DNA of 64,000 nt, from NCBI GenBank assembly GCA_025677815.1, contig JAIXMP010000013.1, positions 310,001 through 374,000 of the forward strand. The letters run 5' to 3'. Shown piece by piece: positions 34,797 to 47,107 of this stretch; the first letter of the stretch is position 1, and each line of letters starts with the position of its first letter. Both the position numbers and the translations under genes were made by a program. The notes beneath the pieces are model-generated. The model did no database searches, was not told the origin of the DNA, and saw only the letters and a program-made list of their open reading frames with translations. The stretch comes from Phascolomyces articulosus (Eukaryota; Mucoromycota; Mucoromycetes; Mucorales; Lichtheimiaceae).

Positions 34797-37351
34797 TTTT
34801 TAAAAAAATGGGTATATGAATTGGATCGAATATAGAAAAGAATAATAATAAAAGAGTGCAGTTACAGAAATAGAGAACAAGTCCCCGCACCATCATGCAC
34901 CATAACCAAGGAACTTCGGCTAAATTATTGGCCCGGGAATATTAGCGTTTTTTTTCATGCTTGCTATATGGTTCTACAAGTGAAATTTGTTAAAAGTATA
35001 GTTCGAATCCAATTGCAGTCATACTCTAATGATAAATAATGGTTTTATAGCATTTCATGAATATATGGAGAGTATTCCAAAATAATAATACCTCTACTGA
35101 CACAACATGAAAAGTAATCAGGGAGATTATTTTGGTCTAAGATTGGAGCTTTGAAATCTAATACCGCAACCCAACTCGAAATTCAGAAAAAAGCAGTAAT
35201 TAACTGTCCCCGAATCCAGTTATTACAGGTAAGTGAAAACCCATAATCTTACGAAAAAAAAAAGTATATAAACGATATTAATATATCACAAGTGAACTGA
35301 AAAGAAAATGACAGCAGCCTCTACCTTTGTCGAAGTAGTACACCAGGAATCAAAGCACTTCCACAACAATATATATCTCAGGAAATGGATCCTCCTTAAC
35401 GCAATTGAATGTATTGGAGCGTCTGGCTAAAAAAAAAAAACACAAAACTGGAATACATGGAGGGGTCTTGTTCGTCAAAGTACTTTTTTTTTCGAAAGGA
35501 GCGATTAACATCCGTTTAATTGGTGCTTTTACAGCCAAGTACTAACATTTAAAAAACCACCAAAAGATACTTCCATTGCGTATTTTCATGAAGCTTTCAA
35601 CACGAGAGATTAACAGATAATAAAAGTATATACTATTATGTGACACATTAAAACTTTTCTTTTCCAGGATATAGATTTGATGATATCTGGCTCATGTTAA
35701 ACAAAATCAGAATCATATTTGATTGAGATGGGTTGACAACCCATTATCACATCAGGGTTAAAAATAATAATAATAATATCGGTCTATGACGAACGACATG
35801 AAGATAAATCTTATTAACATATCTACGTTTCAGTTTATAGAGTAGATAGGTAGTACTTTGACTCTGTAAGGGATCTTTATTTTTGTTTCAAATTGATGAG
35901 AAAGATCATTCTATAAGATATTGACTACATCATCCATGCTGTCATAATTATATCTCATATCTGCCATGTGTAACATTTTGTCGTTTGTTATTGTGATACC
36001 AACGTACCAATAGACTGAGCTACTGATGAGATAAATTATCATAAAGCCATCCGAATAAAAAATTCTCTATAGATCTATACTACTGTTTTTGACCATTCCC
36101 GAGATTTATATCCTTTAGGTGATTATGCACGGTGCACATGCATTATTATTTATAATATTAATAGAAGGAATAACCAAATGTTTATAAAAAAACAAATAGG
36201 TACAATTACAAAACAACAAAGGATTATCTGTTTATGATCATTACAATGGTGACTATATTTTATAAGTTTACTAAGGAGAAGAGTATCGTATCGATAATGA
36301 CTCACTTTATTATTTATATGCAATGTCTTCTTCCTTTTGGTTGTTTTTTTTATTACAATCGAAAGAAGGTAAAACAAAAGATCATTTATTATATCAAACA
36401 CCATCGATAATCAACGTGTAATAGTTGTAGTAGCCAATGACCAGAGTATAACAGGATCTTTTTATAATATTCCTCTTTAAAGCCTAGCTGCATTTAAATG
36501 TATAATTGTACTAAAGACCTTTTATGTATTAAGTAAAGAAGAGAGTGTGAGAAATTTTTAAGGATAGCATTATGATAATAATAAGGTTAGCAAAATGCAA
36601 TGTAAATATTTCTTTGGCGGTGATGGCTGTTCTTTTCTGAAAAAGATATACTGCGTAATAATAATAATAACAATAATAATACAATGTGTTACATAATAAT
36701 CTATCTCTATATATTTATATTATTTATTTGTCATTGTGATTTGATGACTGATGATCTGTGTTCATATATACCATCGTCATAACTATGATGTTCTATTAGT
36801 CATTCATATTCATACTTTATAATATTGTAAATAGGATATAATATATGAATGTTTACATGTTATTAAACAACAACAAATAATAAAATCTGCTGATGAGTAT
36901 AATAACTTATTGCCGACATGCATCGGGCATAATGAAAATTTAAAGTGTTATTAACATGTGGCCAACAAAATACTTATTATTGATTTCTCTTGTCATTATC
37001 TTCTGTATATGTGTATACAAATAATAAAACGAAAAGATTTCAAACGACAACAAGCAACCAATACTAGTAATAAACATGCCATATTAAATTCTCTCTTACA
37101 TAAAAGACAATGAGTTTTATTACATATAGAACCCAGGTTTTTTTTTTATTATTTGTAGCAAACTTTTTACTTCGAAAAAAAAAATATCCTATAAAATACT
37201 GAAAGAAATGACTAAACTATGATTGCTACATTACTACAAAGTATACATGAATTGAAGAGCTAAACTTAAGAAAACAACATATATTGCTGTATTACGAACA
37301 AGAAAAGATGGTTGATGATAATGATCATATATCAATATGAATAAACGTTGA
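34797..37351. other. Gap upstream of fis1, with a decayed coding-like stretch
   Basis: The first 100 bases are the fis1 promoter. Coding-like pieces at 35110-35545 (+) are listed separately. An 84-codon minus frame at 36150-36404 with two hydrophobic segments has no other support. The rest, to 37351, is AT-rich sequence. Confidence 0.5.
35115..35541 (+). pseudogene. Coding-like relic in several frames, unrecognised
   Basis: A stretch starting after TCAG at 35121 reads LFWSKIGALKSNTATQLEIQ and runs without stop to a strong GTAAGT donor at about 35229. After about 80 AT-rich bases, overlapping frames read LCRSSTPGIKALPQQYISQE (about 35315-35395) and then, in another frame, LTQLNVLERLAKKKKHKTGI...HGGVLFVKVL...GAFTAKY to a TAA near 35541. 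A frame change is needed between the last two. This looks like a gene that has acquired a frameshift, but no start codon, family or complete splice model can be given. Confidence 0.3.
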
Positions 37352-38669
37352 CTATTGCAATGGGCGAAAGTTCTCGCGATTCTTTCGGAAGAAGTCAAGC
37401 AAAGTCATGGGTGAACGATGCAATGCATGTTCCAAATCTTGAGTCACTTTATCCAATGGATCCTGTTCCGAATTAGTCAATCGATAATACTCCATCAATG
37501 TATGAATGGTATTATCACGAACAAATGAACCTACAGGGAACAAATATTCATTTTTTCTTTCACCTCGATGGAAACGTTCATCATGACGAATGGACTCGAG
37601 ATACTGGCGCATTTCATCCTCACTTATTTCATCATAATCAAGATGTTCCTTGTCCAACCCTTGTGCCATTTGCTGCGCCATTTCTTCACCCGAAGGGCAT
37701 GTATTGGCAGGTGTGAATTCAAACATAGTTCGATTCTTCTTTTTCTTGCCGCTTTCTTGTTGTTGACGAGTTGATACAGTACTTGTAGTAGAAGAAGACG
37801 GAAACAAGTATCGCATAAAAAAGAACTGGTTATCCTCCTGTGGTAATGGTGGTTGATCCTTCTTTTCATTTTCATCCTCTTTCTCTACAGAGAGATTGTA
37901 AATCCCTTCAATACAATCTTCCATATCAATAATGGCAATTCTTGTCCCTTTCTTGAGTGGCATGCGTAACTTGTTTTCGTTTTCCACCATAGGGGTTAAA
38001 GTATAGAAGACTGTATTAAACATGGGAAGTCGGAAAATACAGTATTGTTCCGAATTAAAGTTGTTGCACATGATTTGTTCCAATCGATAATACGTATTGA
38101 GGTTTGGCCAGTCATTATAATGGATCGCATGGTCTACACCAAGACTATATACATTCATTGGGTGAGGATGAAAAGGTCAAATGAATATGGTTTTATATAT
38201 TATTGTTTTTTTTAAATAATATATTACCGCTACTACTTTAATAAAGAAGAGAATAGCCATCATAGATGGATAGATGGATGAATGGACGACCACTACACAT
38301 TTCTCAAGCTACTTACATGGAAAGCATGGATACATATTGTACTTGATGTTTTCTTGCTGTAGTGAGAACATTATAACCTTGTTGAAAACGTTCATTGGCA
38401 AACTCTGGAATATACATAAGATAATAAACGCCTTCAAGACCTTGATCTACTTGATGAGGATCCATATAATCGGTTTCAATTAATTCACCACCCATTTTTT
38501 CCAATGTTTGCATATCATAATGATCTTTTTGACGACAAAACAAACGAAGCTTGATATTCTTCTTTATTTCTTCCTCCAATTGTTTCAAAAAATAATAGGC
38601 TTGAGCATAACCAAGTAATGAATCTGCATTGGTCATTGCAAAAATCTTTTGTTGTTGTTGTTCTGGCAT
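37352..38669 (-). CDS. NmrA-like NAD(P)-binding family protein
   Basis: Exons 38669-38317 and 38144-37352 give 381 residues. The fold is that of NmrA-type atypical short-chain dehydrogenases: a beta-alpha start (KIFAMTNADSLLGYAQAYYFL), a second strand with LRLFCRQ, the acidic-turn block (GGELIETDYMDPHQVDQGLEGVYYLMYI), then VQYVSMLSILGVDH and the YRLEQIM helix. NmrA-like proteins bind NAD(P) to sense redox state and usually lack dehydrogenase activity. Here the Gly-rich loop GxxGxxG is degraded to NADSLLG, so cofactor binding may be weak or lost. A charged, Ser/Thr- and Lys-rich insert (about residues 205-265) is lineage-specific. The start is the first ATG (MPEQQQQ); an upstream in-frame extension has no ATG. 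Confidence 0.9.
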
Positions 38670-39647
38670 GATGTATAAAAATAAAGAAGCTGTTGTAAAG
38701 ATCAATAATGGTTTTGCTGTTGTTATTAAAAGTGAATATCTTTTTTATTTTCAAAAGAATTTTCTTTTCTTATATAATTATGTTAAAAAAAATTCGTGGG
38801 TAAAATAGTAACAACAAGCTTTTGACAAGTCATTACTTGAAAGAAGTAATATCAAGTAGTAATTGTTTGATAGATGTCAATACGAGTAATATAATAGAAT
38901 CACCTAAAAAGAAAATGTCGGTGATTAGAATCGGGTTCAAGCTTCATGCTCTATCCATGGTCTGTGCTGCGATTATCTTTATTCCAATCTGTGGCGTCAT
39001 AGATTGTCTCATCGTCACCTTTTTTTAAAACCGTAACCTTGGTCATAATAAGATTTTTTTTGTGGGAAGGAGTGTTGTGGTTTGTTAGAATGATCTGATG
39101 ATGACGTACAATTTCAACAAAAAGGATTTATTTTTTTTTGTGTAATAAGTGAGATGAAGTGGTAATAAGTGGAAGTGGTAAAAAAGAGTTATATATAATA
39201 TGTAGTAAGCTATGTGCAACCTACCTCAAATGTAATCGTTGCGCGTGTAAGGATTCAATGGTCGCACGACACATACATAAATACACACGACTAAAAAAAC
39301 CCCTATTAAATAATATAATAATGTTCTCTTTCCGACCAAAGTAAAAAAGATTGCTTGTACACACTCTGCTTGAATAGTTCTCCTTTTTCTATTATTATTT
39401 GGTTTCCTCTTTTCTTGTCGTTCACCGAAGTTTTATTTTCTATATAACAACATTGACACATTGTGTGATTATCGTATCTATTATTATTATTATTAATCTA
39501 TTACATATAATTATTATTAGTATTTAGCCCAATAATAAACTTATCATTATCATTCAATATATATAATAATAATTCATAACTAATCATCAAATAACTTATT
39601 CTCCCCCCACTTATTATTCTATCTTCTTCTCTCTCTCTCCCCCCTCC

Positions 39648-39684
<37 letters not shown>

Positions 39685-40118
39685 ACTTTCTTCTATTCTA
39701 TTTGTTGCTGTCGTATTTTTTGGATATTTTTTCCCTTTTGTTTCTTTTCTTATTATTACTCCCTCGAGGTGTTGATTATTATTATTATTTGAAAGGAGGA
39801 ACCACCCAAAAAAAAGAGAAACAGACGACGTGCCACACTTGTTTTTATAGGTAAATAAGAACCACCTTTCTATTACTATAATTATTCGCCTCTCTATCCT
39901 ATATAAAAACCCCTTTGACTCCATTCTATTACATTTGAAAAAAGTGGTTGATTCATTTTCACAAAAAAAAAAACTCTAATGACAAACTCTATCTTCATTA
40001 AAGGGGGTTAAAACAGTTTATATCATTATCAGAAAAAAAAACTGTAAAAGGTCAAAAAGTAATATTACTTTAACAACACGAAAAAAAAACCATTTATTTA
40101 TTATAATTGAAAACAGTA
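38670..40118. other. Divergent promoter region between NmrA-like gene and PKA
   Basis: Two genes are transcribed away from each other here. A 31-codon minus frame at 38951-39046 (MTKVTVLKKGDDETIYDATD...) reads like protein but is isolated. Simple repeats dominate 39470-39700, including a TCACTC hexamer run at about 39650-39685. Confidence 0.55.
39650..39685. repeat. TCACTC hexanucleotide microsatellite
   Basis: About six tandem copies of TCACTC follow a pure CT/CCCTCC tract, 430 bases upstream of the PKA start codon. Pyrimidine tracts of this kind are common in fungal promoters. Confidence 0.85.
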
Positions 40119-42125
40119 ATGGAACGTATTTCAGAAACCATATATGAATCGGATAGTGCTCATCCATCAGAGCAACCACAACAAGTACAACAACAACAAC
40201 AACCACAACGACCTCCACCTCCGCCTTTACCGTTCCTGAGTGAAAACGTACCTTTGGACCATTTTAATAAACCTTCATCCACTTCACCTTTTTATTTTAA
40301 TAATAACAATCGACCTCCTCATCAGCAACAACAGTCTATTGAAACACACCACCATCCACATCAACAGCAACAACAACAGCCACCACCACCTCCTCTTTCA
40401 TTACGTTTACCATCAGCACCTCATCCATTAAAACGTCATGATCAACCTACAACCATTTCAGGTTTTCCACCTAATCATCCATTAGCAGGCCTTGCATCAG
40501 CACAATCGATACAACAAGCACAAGCTAATCGATTGCATTATTATCATACGCGTTCACCTGTTTATGTACCCAAACCATCCTTTGGATTAAAAGATTTCGA
40601 GTTATTGGATACACTTGGTATGTTATTTAAGATTCTTTTTTTTCCCACTTCATGAGAGGGATCCATTCGCGTTATGATGATTGACAAATATAATTGTTTT
40701 TTTTATAAAAAAAAAAGGAACGGGTACCTTTGGTCGGGTATATTTAACCAAATTTAAGGCAACAAGCAAGTTTTATGCGATGAAAGTACTCAAGAAGTCC
40801 GAAGTAGTACGACTTAAACAAGTTCAGCATTTATTATGGGAGAAACAGATTTTAGCATCCGTTCGATTCCCATTCATTGTTGATCTGTAAGTTATGTTTC
40901 AGTTGGATGGAAAGAGAGGCTACAAAAAAAAAAAAGAGAAAGAAGGAAATAAAAAGAGAGAGAGAAAGAGAGATCCAAGAAGTCAGATCAAATATAAAAT
41001 TTAACGGTTGAAATTCTTTTTATATACTAAATTTAGGTTTTGTGCATTTCAAGATGACACAAACTTATACATGTTATTGGAATATGTGGTGGGTGGCGAA
41101 TTATTTTCGCATTTACGTCGAGCAGGACGTTTTACCAATGATATGACACGATTTTATGCATCAGAAATTGTATTAGCTATTGAATATCTTCATTCCAAAG
41201 ATATCATTTATCGTGATCTTAAACCAGAAAATCTATTGATCGATCATCAGGGTCATATTCGTTTGACAGATTTCGGATTCGCTAAAAAGATTGCCGATCG
41301 GTAAGTTTTAAACCAAGGGAACAAAAAGCGAACTTCCCTCTTTCCGTTCTGTTTATGGCAACATCTCTTCTTTCAGAAAGAAATCCACGGATAAACAAAA
41401 AAAACCATGGATTGACTCATTTGGATAATTTTTTTTTGGGGGGGGGATATTTGTTATAGAACTTGGACATTATGTGGCACGCCTGAATATTTAGCACCAG
41501 AAATTATCCAAAGTAAAGGTCATGGAAAAGCAGCAGATTGGTGGGCTTTGGGTATTCTCATTTTTGAAATGTTGGCAGGGTAAGATATATATTTTTATTT
41601 TGGAACTTTATGAATATATGTTGGGTATGGATGCTATTTCCTCTTTATCTAATATTAGACATGTATCTATATATATCTAGATATCCACCTTTCTTTGATG
41701 ATAATTCATTTGGCATTTACGAAAAGATTTTGGCTGGAAGAGTTCAATTCCCAGCACATTTTGATATGTTGGCAAAAGATTTATTAAAACGATTACTTGT
41801 GGGAGATCTTACCAAACGACTTGGTAATTTAAAGGGAGGATCAGAGGATGTGAAACGACACAGATGGTTCAGAGGGGTGGATTGGATTGGTCTTCTGGAT
41901 AAGACTGTCAGGGTAAGTTATATAATTATGATAATGATTTCCAAGTTTGTTCATCAGCTTATATGGATGTTTTTTTATTAATATTAGGCACCTATTGTAC
42001 CAAGCTATCGACATCCAGGCGATACTAGTAACTTTGAAAAATACCCAGATATGTTTGAAACGGATAAGAATGCACCAGCAGGAGATGATCCTTATAAGCA
42101 CTTATTTGTTGAGTTTACTATGTGA
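40119..42125 (+). CDS. cAMP-dependent protein kinase catalytic subunit
   Basis: The PKA catalytic subunit phosphorylates RRxS-type targets once cAMP releases it from its regulatory subunit, controlling growth, dimorphism and sporulation in fungi. Exons 40119-40617, 40718-40886, 41037-41300, 41460-41579, 41681-41912 and 41988-42125 close to 473 residues. After a 155-residue Gln/Pro/His-rich N-terminus come [17 protein letters not shown] (glycine loop), FYAMKVLKK, the [12 protein letters not shown] catalytic loop, DFGFAK, the activation segment [14 protein letters not shown] (phosphorylatable Thr in [10 protein letters not shown]) and ADWWALGI. The C-terminal AGC tail has the NFEKYPD turn motif and ends in FVEFTM, in place of the classic FxxF end. 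The long polyQ/polyP N-terminal extension is typical of fungal PKA catalytic subunits. Confidence 0.98.
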
Positions 42126-42289
42126 TGATATTTATATATATATACCTTGGGTTACTTTTTATTATCCAATCTCTACGCGCACTTACACACACACACATAC
42201 ACATTCAAAAAGAAATGCACACATTCACTTATTATTCCTTATTATATACAACAACAACAACATGTTATAACTCTCTCTCTCTCTCTCTC

Positions 42290-42327
<38 letters not shown>

Positions 42328-44067
42328 TTATTATTTTATTTTGTTCTGTTTGTTTATATCGTAAATAGATAAAAGAAAAAACAAAAAAAAAAAAAACATA
42401 TGCAAACATTTGCAACACAAGAAAAAAAAATTCTATATTCATATATATATATATACCTATAGATTATGCAGGAACCCTTGAAGAATGAAAGCCGGTGTTT
42501 CCGAGACTCTCTTTCTTGATTCACATGTGGATTTTTGACGAGGATTCCATTTGTTGTGTGAAAATATCCTATATACATCATTCTCTTGGCTTTTTGCGGT
42601 TTATTTATTTGATATAGAAACGAAGTGGCACTCTTCTCTCTCTATTTCTCTCTCTTTTATAATTGTTAATAAGTTGGGGCAGCTATAAGTCAATGCATAA
42701 TAGTCCATTTTTATTATAATTGTTAATAAGTTGGGGCAGCTATAAGTCAATGCATAATAGTCCATTTTTATTATAATTGTTAATAAGTTGGGGCAGCTAT
42801 AAGTCAATGCATAATAGTCCATTTTTATTATAATTGTTAATAAGTTGGGGTAGTTATAAGTCAATGCATAATAGATCATTTTTATTATTATTGTTGTTGG
42901 TGTAATGAGAAGAAGGTATGATGATGATGATGGAATTGTTGGTGTGAATAATGATAAATAAATAAATAAAAAAAAAACTTTTAGAGGACGTTACAAGGGT
43001 AACGGGATACATACCGAAGGGAATCCATGATTGAATTGTTAGAAATAATAATGAGGAATAAATGACCATTTCTCAAAAACGGAAGTACAGATTGTCCTAT
43101 TTTGTCTCCCTAGTTCTTAAAGCGATTCATATTAAAAAACTGTAGGCTTTTATTTTTCGGATCAAAGAAACCGATGATACCGATAAAAAGTGAGTGGGGA
43201 CAACAATGCATTGAATGGGAATGGGAAATAGAATGAATGACTCGATTGAAAATATAACCGATTTTAGAAAACACACAGACAATAAAAAAAAAAAAAGAAT
43301 CATCTCTCAAAAATGTATGATACAACTTTACTGTTAACATACCAACACATCTCTCACAACATTTACACATGAACGTAAAAAGAAAGGTTCCACCATGTAC
43401 GACTTTGTTTTATATACTTTTTTTTTGGAATCACAGGTTAATATATCCTTTTCGGTTCTTTATTACAAAAGGGATTTTTATCCCTCTTTTTTTTTGAAAT
43501 GTTATAATAATAATAATAATTAACTATACTTAATAACTATACTTGTTTTTGTTTGAGAAGAGTGTAGTTTTTGTTGTTGGGGGAGGGGAGAAAATGATCG
43601 TGAAACAAGCCAGCTTGGTGTGTGTGTGTGTAGATGGATGGGATATATAATGTGAATGTGTTGTGTACTATGTACATTTTTTGATTTTCCAATAAAAATA
43701 ATATATAATAAGAAATAGGATAATAATATGATAATAAGAATAATGGAATACTAATAAAATATAATAATAATAATAATAATAATAAAAGAGAGAGAGAGAG
43801 AAAATAAAGGAAAAGAATAATATGTACAAATGTGTGTGTGTGTGTGGATGAAGGGGAGTAATAAAAAAAAAAGTTTGAACTTTCAAGTTAGAAAAAAAAA
43901 GGGTTTAGTTTTGTTTTTGTAATGGTTGTGTATTTGAATGCAAAATAGGAAATGATGGAATTATATCGGATTGTTGCCGAACTAAACAACAACAAAAAAA
44001 AGGGGGGGAGGAGGAGAAGCGTGGAAAAAGTCATGATGATGATGGATGGATGATCCTCATTGCGCAT
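42126..44067. other. Gap after PKA, with tandem repeat
   Basis: The first 250 bases are PKA 3'UTR with CT and ATT runs (42270-42330). A 57-bp tandem repeat lies at 42656-42888. From 43480 to 43870 the sequence is ATA, GA and GT microsatellites, probably the 3' side of the minus-strand gene that ends at 44068. No gene seen. Confidence 0.6.
42656..42888. repeat. 57-bp minisatellite, about four copies
   Basis: The marker AAGTTGGGGC recurs at 42671, 42728 and 42785, and with one change (GGGGT) at 42842, an exact 57-base period. The first three copies are identical or nearly so; the last has a few substitutions. Because 57 is a multiple of three, the minus strand reads as a 19-residue repeated frame (...YYALTYSCPNLLTIIIK...), but there is no evidence it is translated. 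Confidence 0.95.
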
Positions 44068-45369
44068 TTAATTTTGACGTGATTTGAAAAGTAACCGCTT
44101 GAATCGACCTTGTGGTAATGCTTTATTATTACTTGATGTAGTAATAGGACTGGAGAGTTCATTCCGTCGTTGTTCAGATGATGATGTGGAGGATGATTGT
44201 TGTAATGGTAATGATGGAGAAGAAGAGGTAGGTTTATTGTTATTATTGTTGTTGAAAGGTTTTGAAAGATTCTTCTTGAGACGACCCACAAGACCTTGCC
44301 AAACTTTAGATTTAGCAATAGTAGGTTTACCTTCCATGGTATGTGTTGCCATGGGTGATGATAGATCAATAGGTGTACGATGTAAGGGTACTGATGGTGT
44401 AGCTGATACTTTATCTGCTGTTGTAGTAGTATTGGTTGGTGGTGGTGGTACAATAGCTGCAGCAGATGAGATAGGAGGATAATAAAGTGGTGATTCAGGA
44501 GGTAATTGATGTTGATCAATAGAAGATGCAATATAAGATGTCACTCTTGAAGAATCTAATAAAGTAGGGCCACCACCCATAAAATCACCTTCATCATCTG
44601 TTGAAAACGATCTTTGTTCATATAAAAAGTCATCATGATCATCCAAGAATCGGAAATGTTCTCTTGTTGCTGATAAAGGTGATGCTCCTCCTTCATTGGA
44701 TCTTGTTTCTGGAAGGAATAAATCATTATCCATGTCATCATCATCATCATCATCATCAACATTGTTATTGTTATGAAGAGAAAGACCAGGACGAGCGGAA
44801 TTATATTCCGGTGCAAATTTGAAAGAACCAAAAAGGACTTCATCTTCCCAACGGAATTCTTTGTTATTTTGTTGATAACTTCCAGGGGTATATTTATCCA
44901 ATCGAGTAAGATGATTATCTTGCATCGCGTTATCCACATGTTCAAGTGCTCCACAAAGTGCAGCACGTAAATTGGAAGCAGAGGTGGCTTCAGGATTGGG
45001 TGGTGTTGGCAAGTTGGCAGTGGTGGAAGAGGATCGTTGTTGTTTACCACCATTGGATACAAGAAATCGGATTTGTTCTTCTTGTTTTGACAATTGAAGG
45101 GTAGTTGTATTCTTTTTAAAATCGTCCAAGGTGAATTCTTCATGATGATTTTCTTGCTGTTCATCATCATGATGGAGTTGTTTTTTCCATTGAGTATAAT
45201 CGGTCAGTGTGTGAACAGGCAATGATGCTTTTTCACATGCTGTACTGAGATAATCATGAAAAGCCCAATCGACTGGACCTGGTAATTTGGATACACTTTT
45301 TGTTGATAATTTGGGTTCAGTAGAATCTGAAGGGAATACAATATCACTGGATAGAAAATCGAGTGCCAT
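44068..45369 (-). CDS. Unrecognised, largely disordered protein
   Basis: A single-exon frame of 433 residues from ATG 45369 to the stop at 44068. I do not recognise a family. Residues about 30-70 (PGPVDWAFHDYLSTACEKAS...YTQWKKQL) and about 135-160 (ASNLRAALCGALEHVDNAM) look like short helices. A polyAsp run (about 8 Asp), Asn runs and Ser/Pro/Thr-rich linkers fill the rest. The C-terminal part is basic (KSKVWQGLVGRLKKNLSKPF, and RFKRLLFKSRQN at the very end), which could bind membranes or nucleic acid. Good codon use over 1.3 kb and the absence of stops in AT-rich DNA support a real gene. It lies 1.9 kb from the 3' end of PKA, convergent with it. Confidence 0.78.
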   Translation of the reverse strand: MALDFLSSDIVFPSDSTEPKLSTKSVSKLPGPVDWAFHDYLSTACEKASLPVHTLTDYTQWKKQLHHDDEQQENHHEEFTLDDFKKNTTTLQLSKQEEQIRFLVSNGGKQQRSSSTTANLPTPPNPEATSASNLRAALCGALEHVDNAMQDNHLTRLDKYTPGSYQQNNKEFRWEDEVLFGSFKFAPEYNSARPGLSLHNNNNVDDDDDDDDMDNDLFLPETRSNEGGASPLSATREHFRFLDDHDDFLYEQRSFSTDDEGDFMGGGPTLLDSSRVTSYIASSIDQHQLPPESPLYYPPISSAAAIVPPPPTNTTTTADKVSATPSVPLHRTPIDLSSPMATHTMEGKPTIAKSKVWQGLVGRLKKNLSKPFNNNNNNKPTSSSPSLPLQQSSSTSSSEQRRNELSSPITTSSNNKALPQGRFKRLLFKSRQN

Positions 45370-46649
45370 ATGGAATAATAATAATAATAATAACAATAAT
45401 TTAAAAGAAGTGTGTGATAGTAGTTATAGTATAATCAAATGAAAAGAACAAGAACAAGAAGAATGAATAATAAAATATATATATATAAAAAATGGTTTCC
45501 AAAAAAAAAAAAAAAGAGAAAGAAAAAGAAAAGCACACTTTTTTTTATTTATTTATATACCTTTACAAAAACTTTTTTCGTTAGGCTTGATAAGTTCACT
45601 TATAAGGAACATATAAGCAGTGTGTGGTTTACTGGGGGGTGAAGAGTAAAAAGGCTTTTCTTTTCTCACTCGGAGGATCCGACAAGTTAAGTGGCACGAA
45701 TTTCTCCTTTTGTTGTATACTATCGGCTTTCTTCCGACTCACTTTTTTTTTCGGGGGGAGACAAGAAGTCTTCTTTGGATGTTTTGGTGATGCCCGTTTT
45801 TAGACTGATATTATGAATTTGGCCTCATGACTTGGTTATGCCATACAAAATTGATGTATCACTTTATTTTAGTACTACTCACACACTACATTGTATTACT
45901 TTTTCTATTGATGCATAAGTTCATCATATATATATATATCGAAATATTATACATGAAATGAAGCAGTATGTAATCATAGTCATCATCTTGGTTGTTTTCT
46001 AATACTATTATCCATAATACTATAATGTAATAGCAAAGTATGTGACAATGAATCATTATATACTATCAACACGATGTAATAGGAATAGTTTCTTGTCCAA
46101 CGAAGAACCCCAGTTTTTTTTAATGGTTCATCATCCAGTTTGTAATTATAAATGATAGAAATCGCTCAGCTATTCTTTTTTTTTTTATCAAATAGAATAT
46201 ATGCAAAATACTGTATGTAATTTGGCGTTTATATATTTATATCTTTTTATATAATAATGCAGGACTGCATGGTAGCGATGATGGGACCTTCATCAATAAC
46301 AACTTGAAAGAATAACGCCCCCTTATTATTATAATAATAATAAAAGATTCATTAACAATGGGCTTATTAGAATGTATAAAACCTGATGACATAGTATAAA
46401 TAGAAAAAGGTGTATAAGTAGGGTTGACATGAAACGCAGGGAGAAGAGGGAGATGATGATCAATCTATCCATCCAACCTTGCTATCATCCAAGAAACCCA
46501 CACATATACATACAGCACGCATACAGAAACAAACGACGATAAGTATATACTTTATTAAGGAGTGATTTACATGATGTTTATTATTAGTGTAAAGGTGGGG
46601 GGAGGAGGAAGGGAGTGGAGAGAGGGTCAGTGAAAGAGGAAGAAGAACC

Positions 46650-46969
46650 ATGATCTCATTATTCCTTCTTATAATAATATTAATAATTGTATTATTATTA
46701 TTAAAGTTGACGCCTTTGAGGGATTACGTGGAACACACATGGTTGAAGTTCTTTTGGCGTTCCATCGGTTCGTGGTATATACATCTAGAGTATCCCGGAT
46801 GATTTGTTTACAAAATGTATTTTGCCACACATGTTATGGGATTTCCTGAGACACTCTGGGGATTCTTATTATACGATGAGGTTAGCTCCCATGTTTATAT
46901 GAATGACAGTTTGTTTATTGTAGGCGTGTGCGCGAACAAGAAGAAGGAGGCGTTTTATGATGAGTCTTA
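46650..46969 (+). pseudogene. Possible small membrane protein gene, interrupted by TGA
   Basis: ATG 46650 opens a frame with a hydrophobic start (LFLLIIILIIVLLLL) and then a Trp-rich segment (YVEHTWLKFFWRSIGSWYIH) that stops at TGA 46800-46802. The same frame stays open for another 55 codons (KMYFATHVMGFPETLWGFLL...) to TAG at 46967-46969. So one 106-codon frame carries a single in-frame TGA. A TATA-like GTATAAATAG lies about 250 bases upstream. A GTTAGC...TTGTAG pair at about 46880-46924 could be a 45-base intron. It may be a recent pseudogene, a recoded gene or chance. Confidence 0.25.
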
Positions 46970-47107
46970 GGAATTTCTTTGCCGAACCGATCCTTTCTTT
47001 TTTTTGTGGCAAATTTCATGGTTCTCTATTATGATATTTGATCCTACTGTTTTACGCCTATTTTATTCTTAATATATATATAACAGACATAAAGAAGAAG
47101 AAGAATC

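Noticed and set aside
35001..35010. GTTCGAATCC, a tRNA B-box-like sequence
   Set aside because: The flanks cannot form a T-stem and no A-box or acceptor stem is in reach.
44031..45170. Two long minus-strand frames (166 and 204 codons) overlapping the 44068-45369 gene
   Set aside because: Shifted-frame shadows of the same exon, with Ile/Leu/His-rich noise composition.
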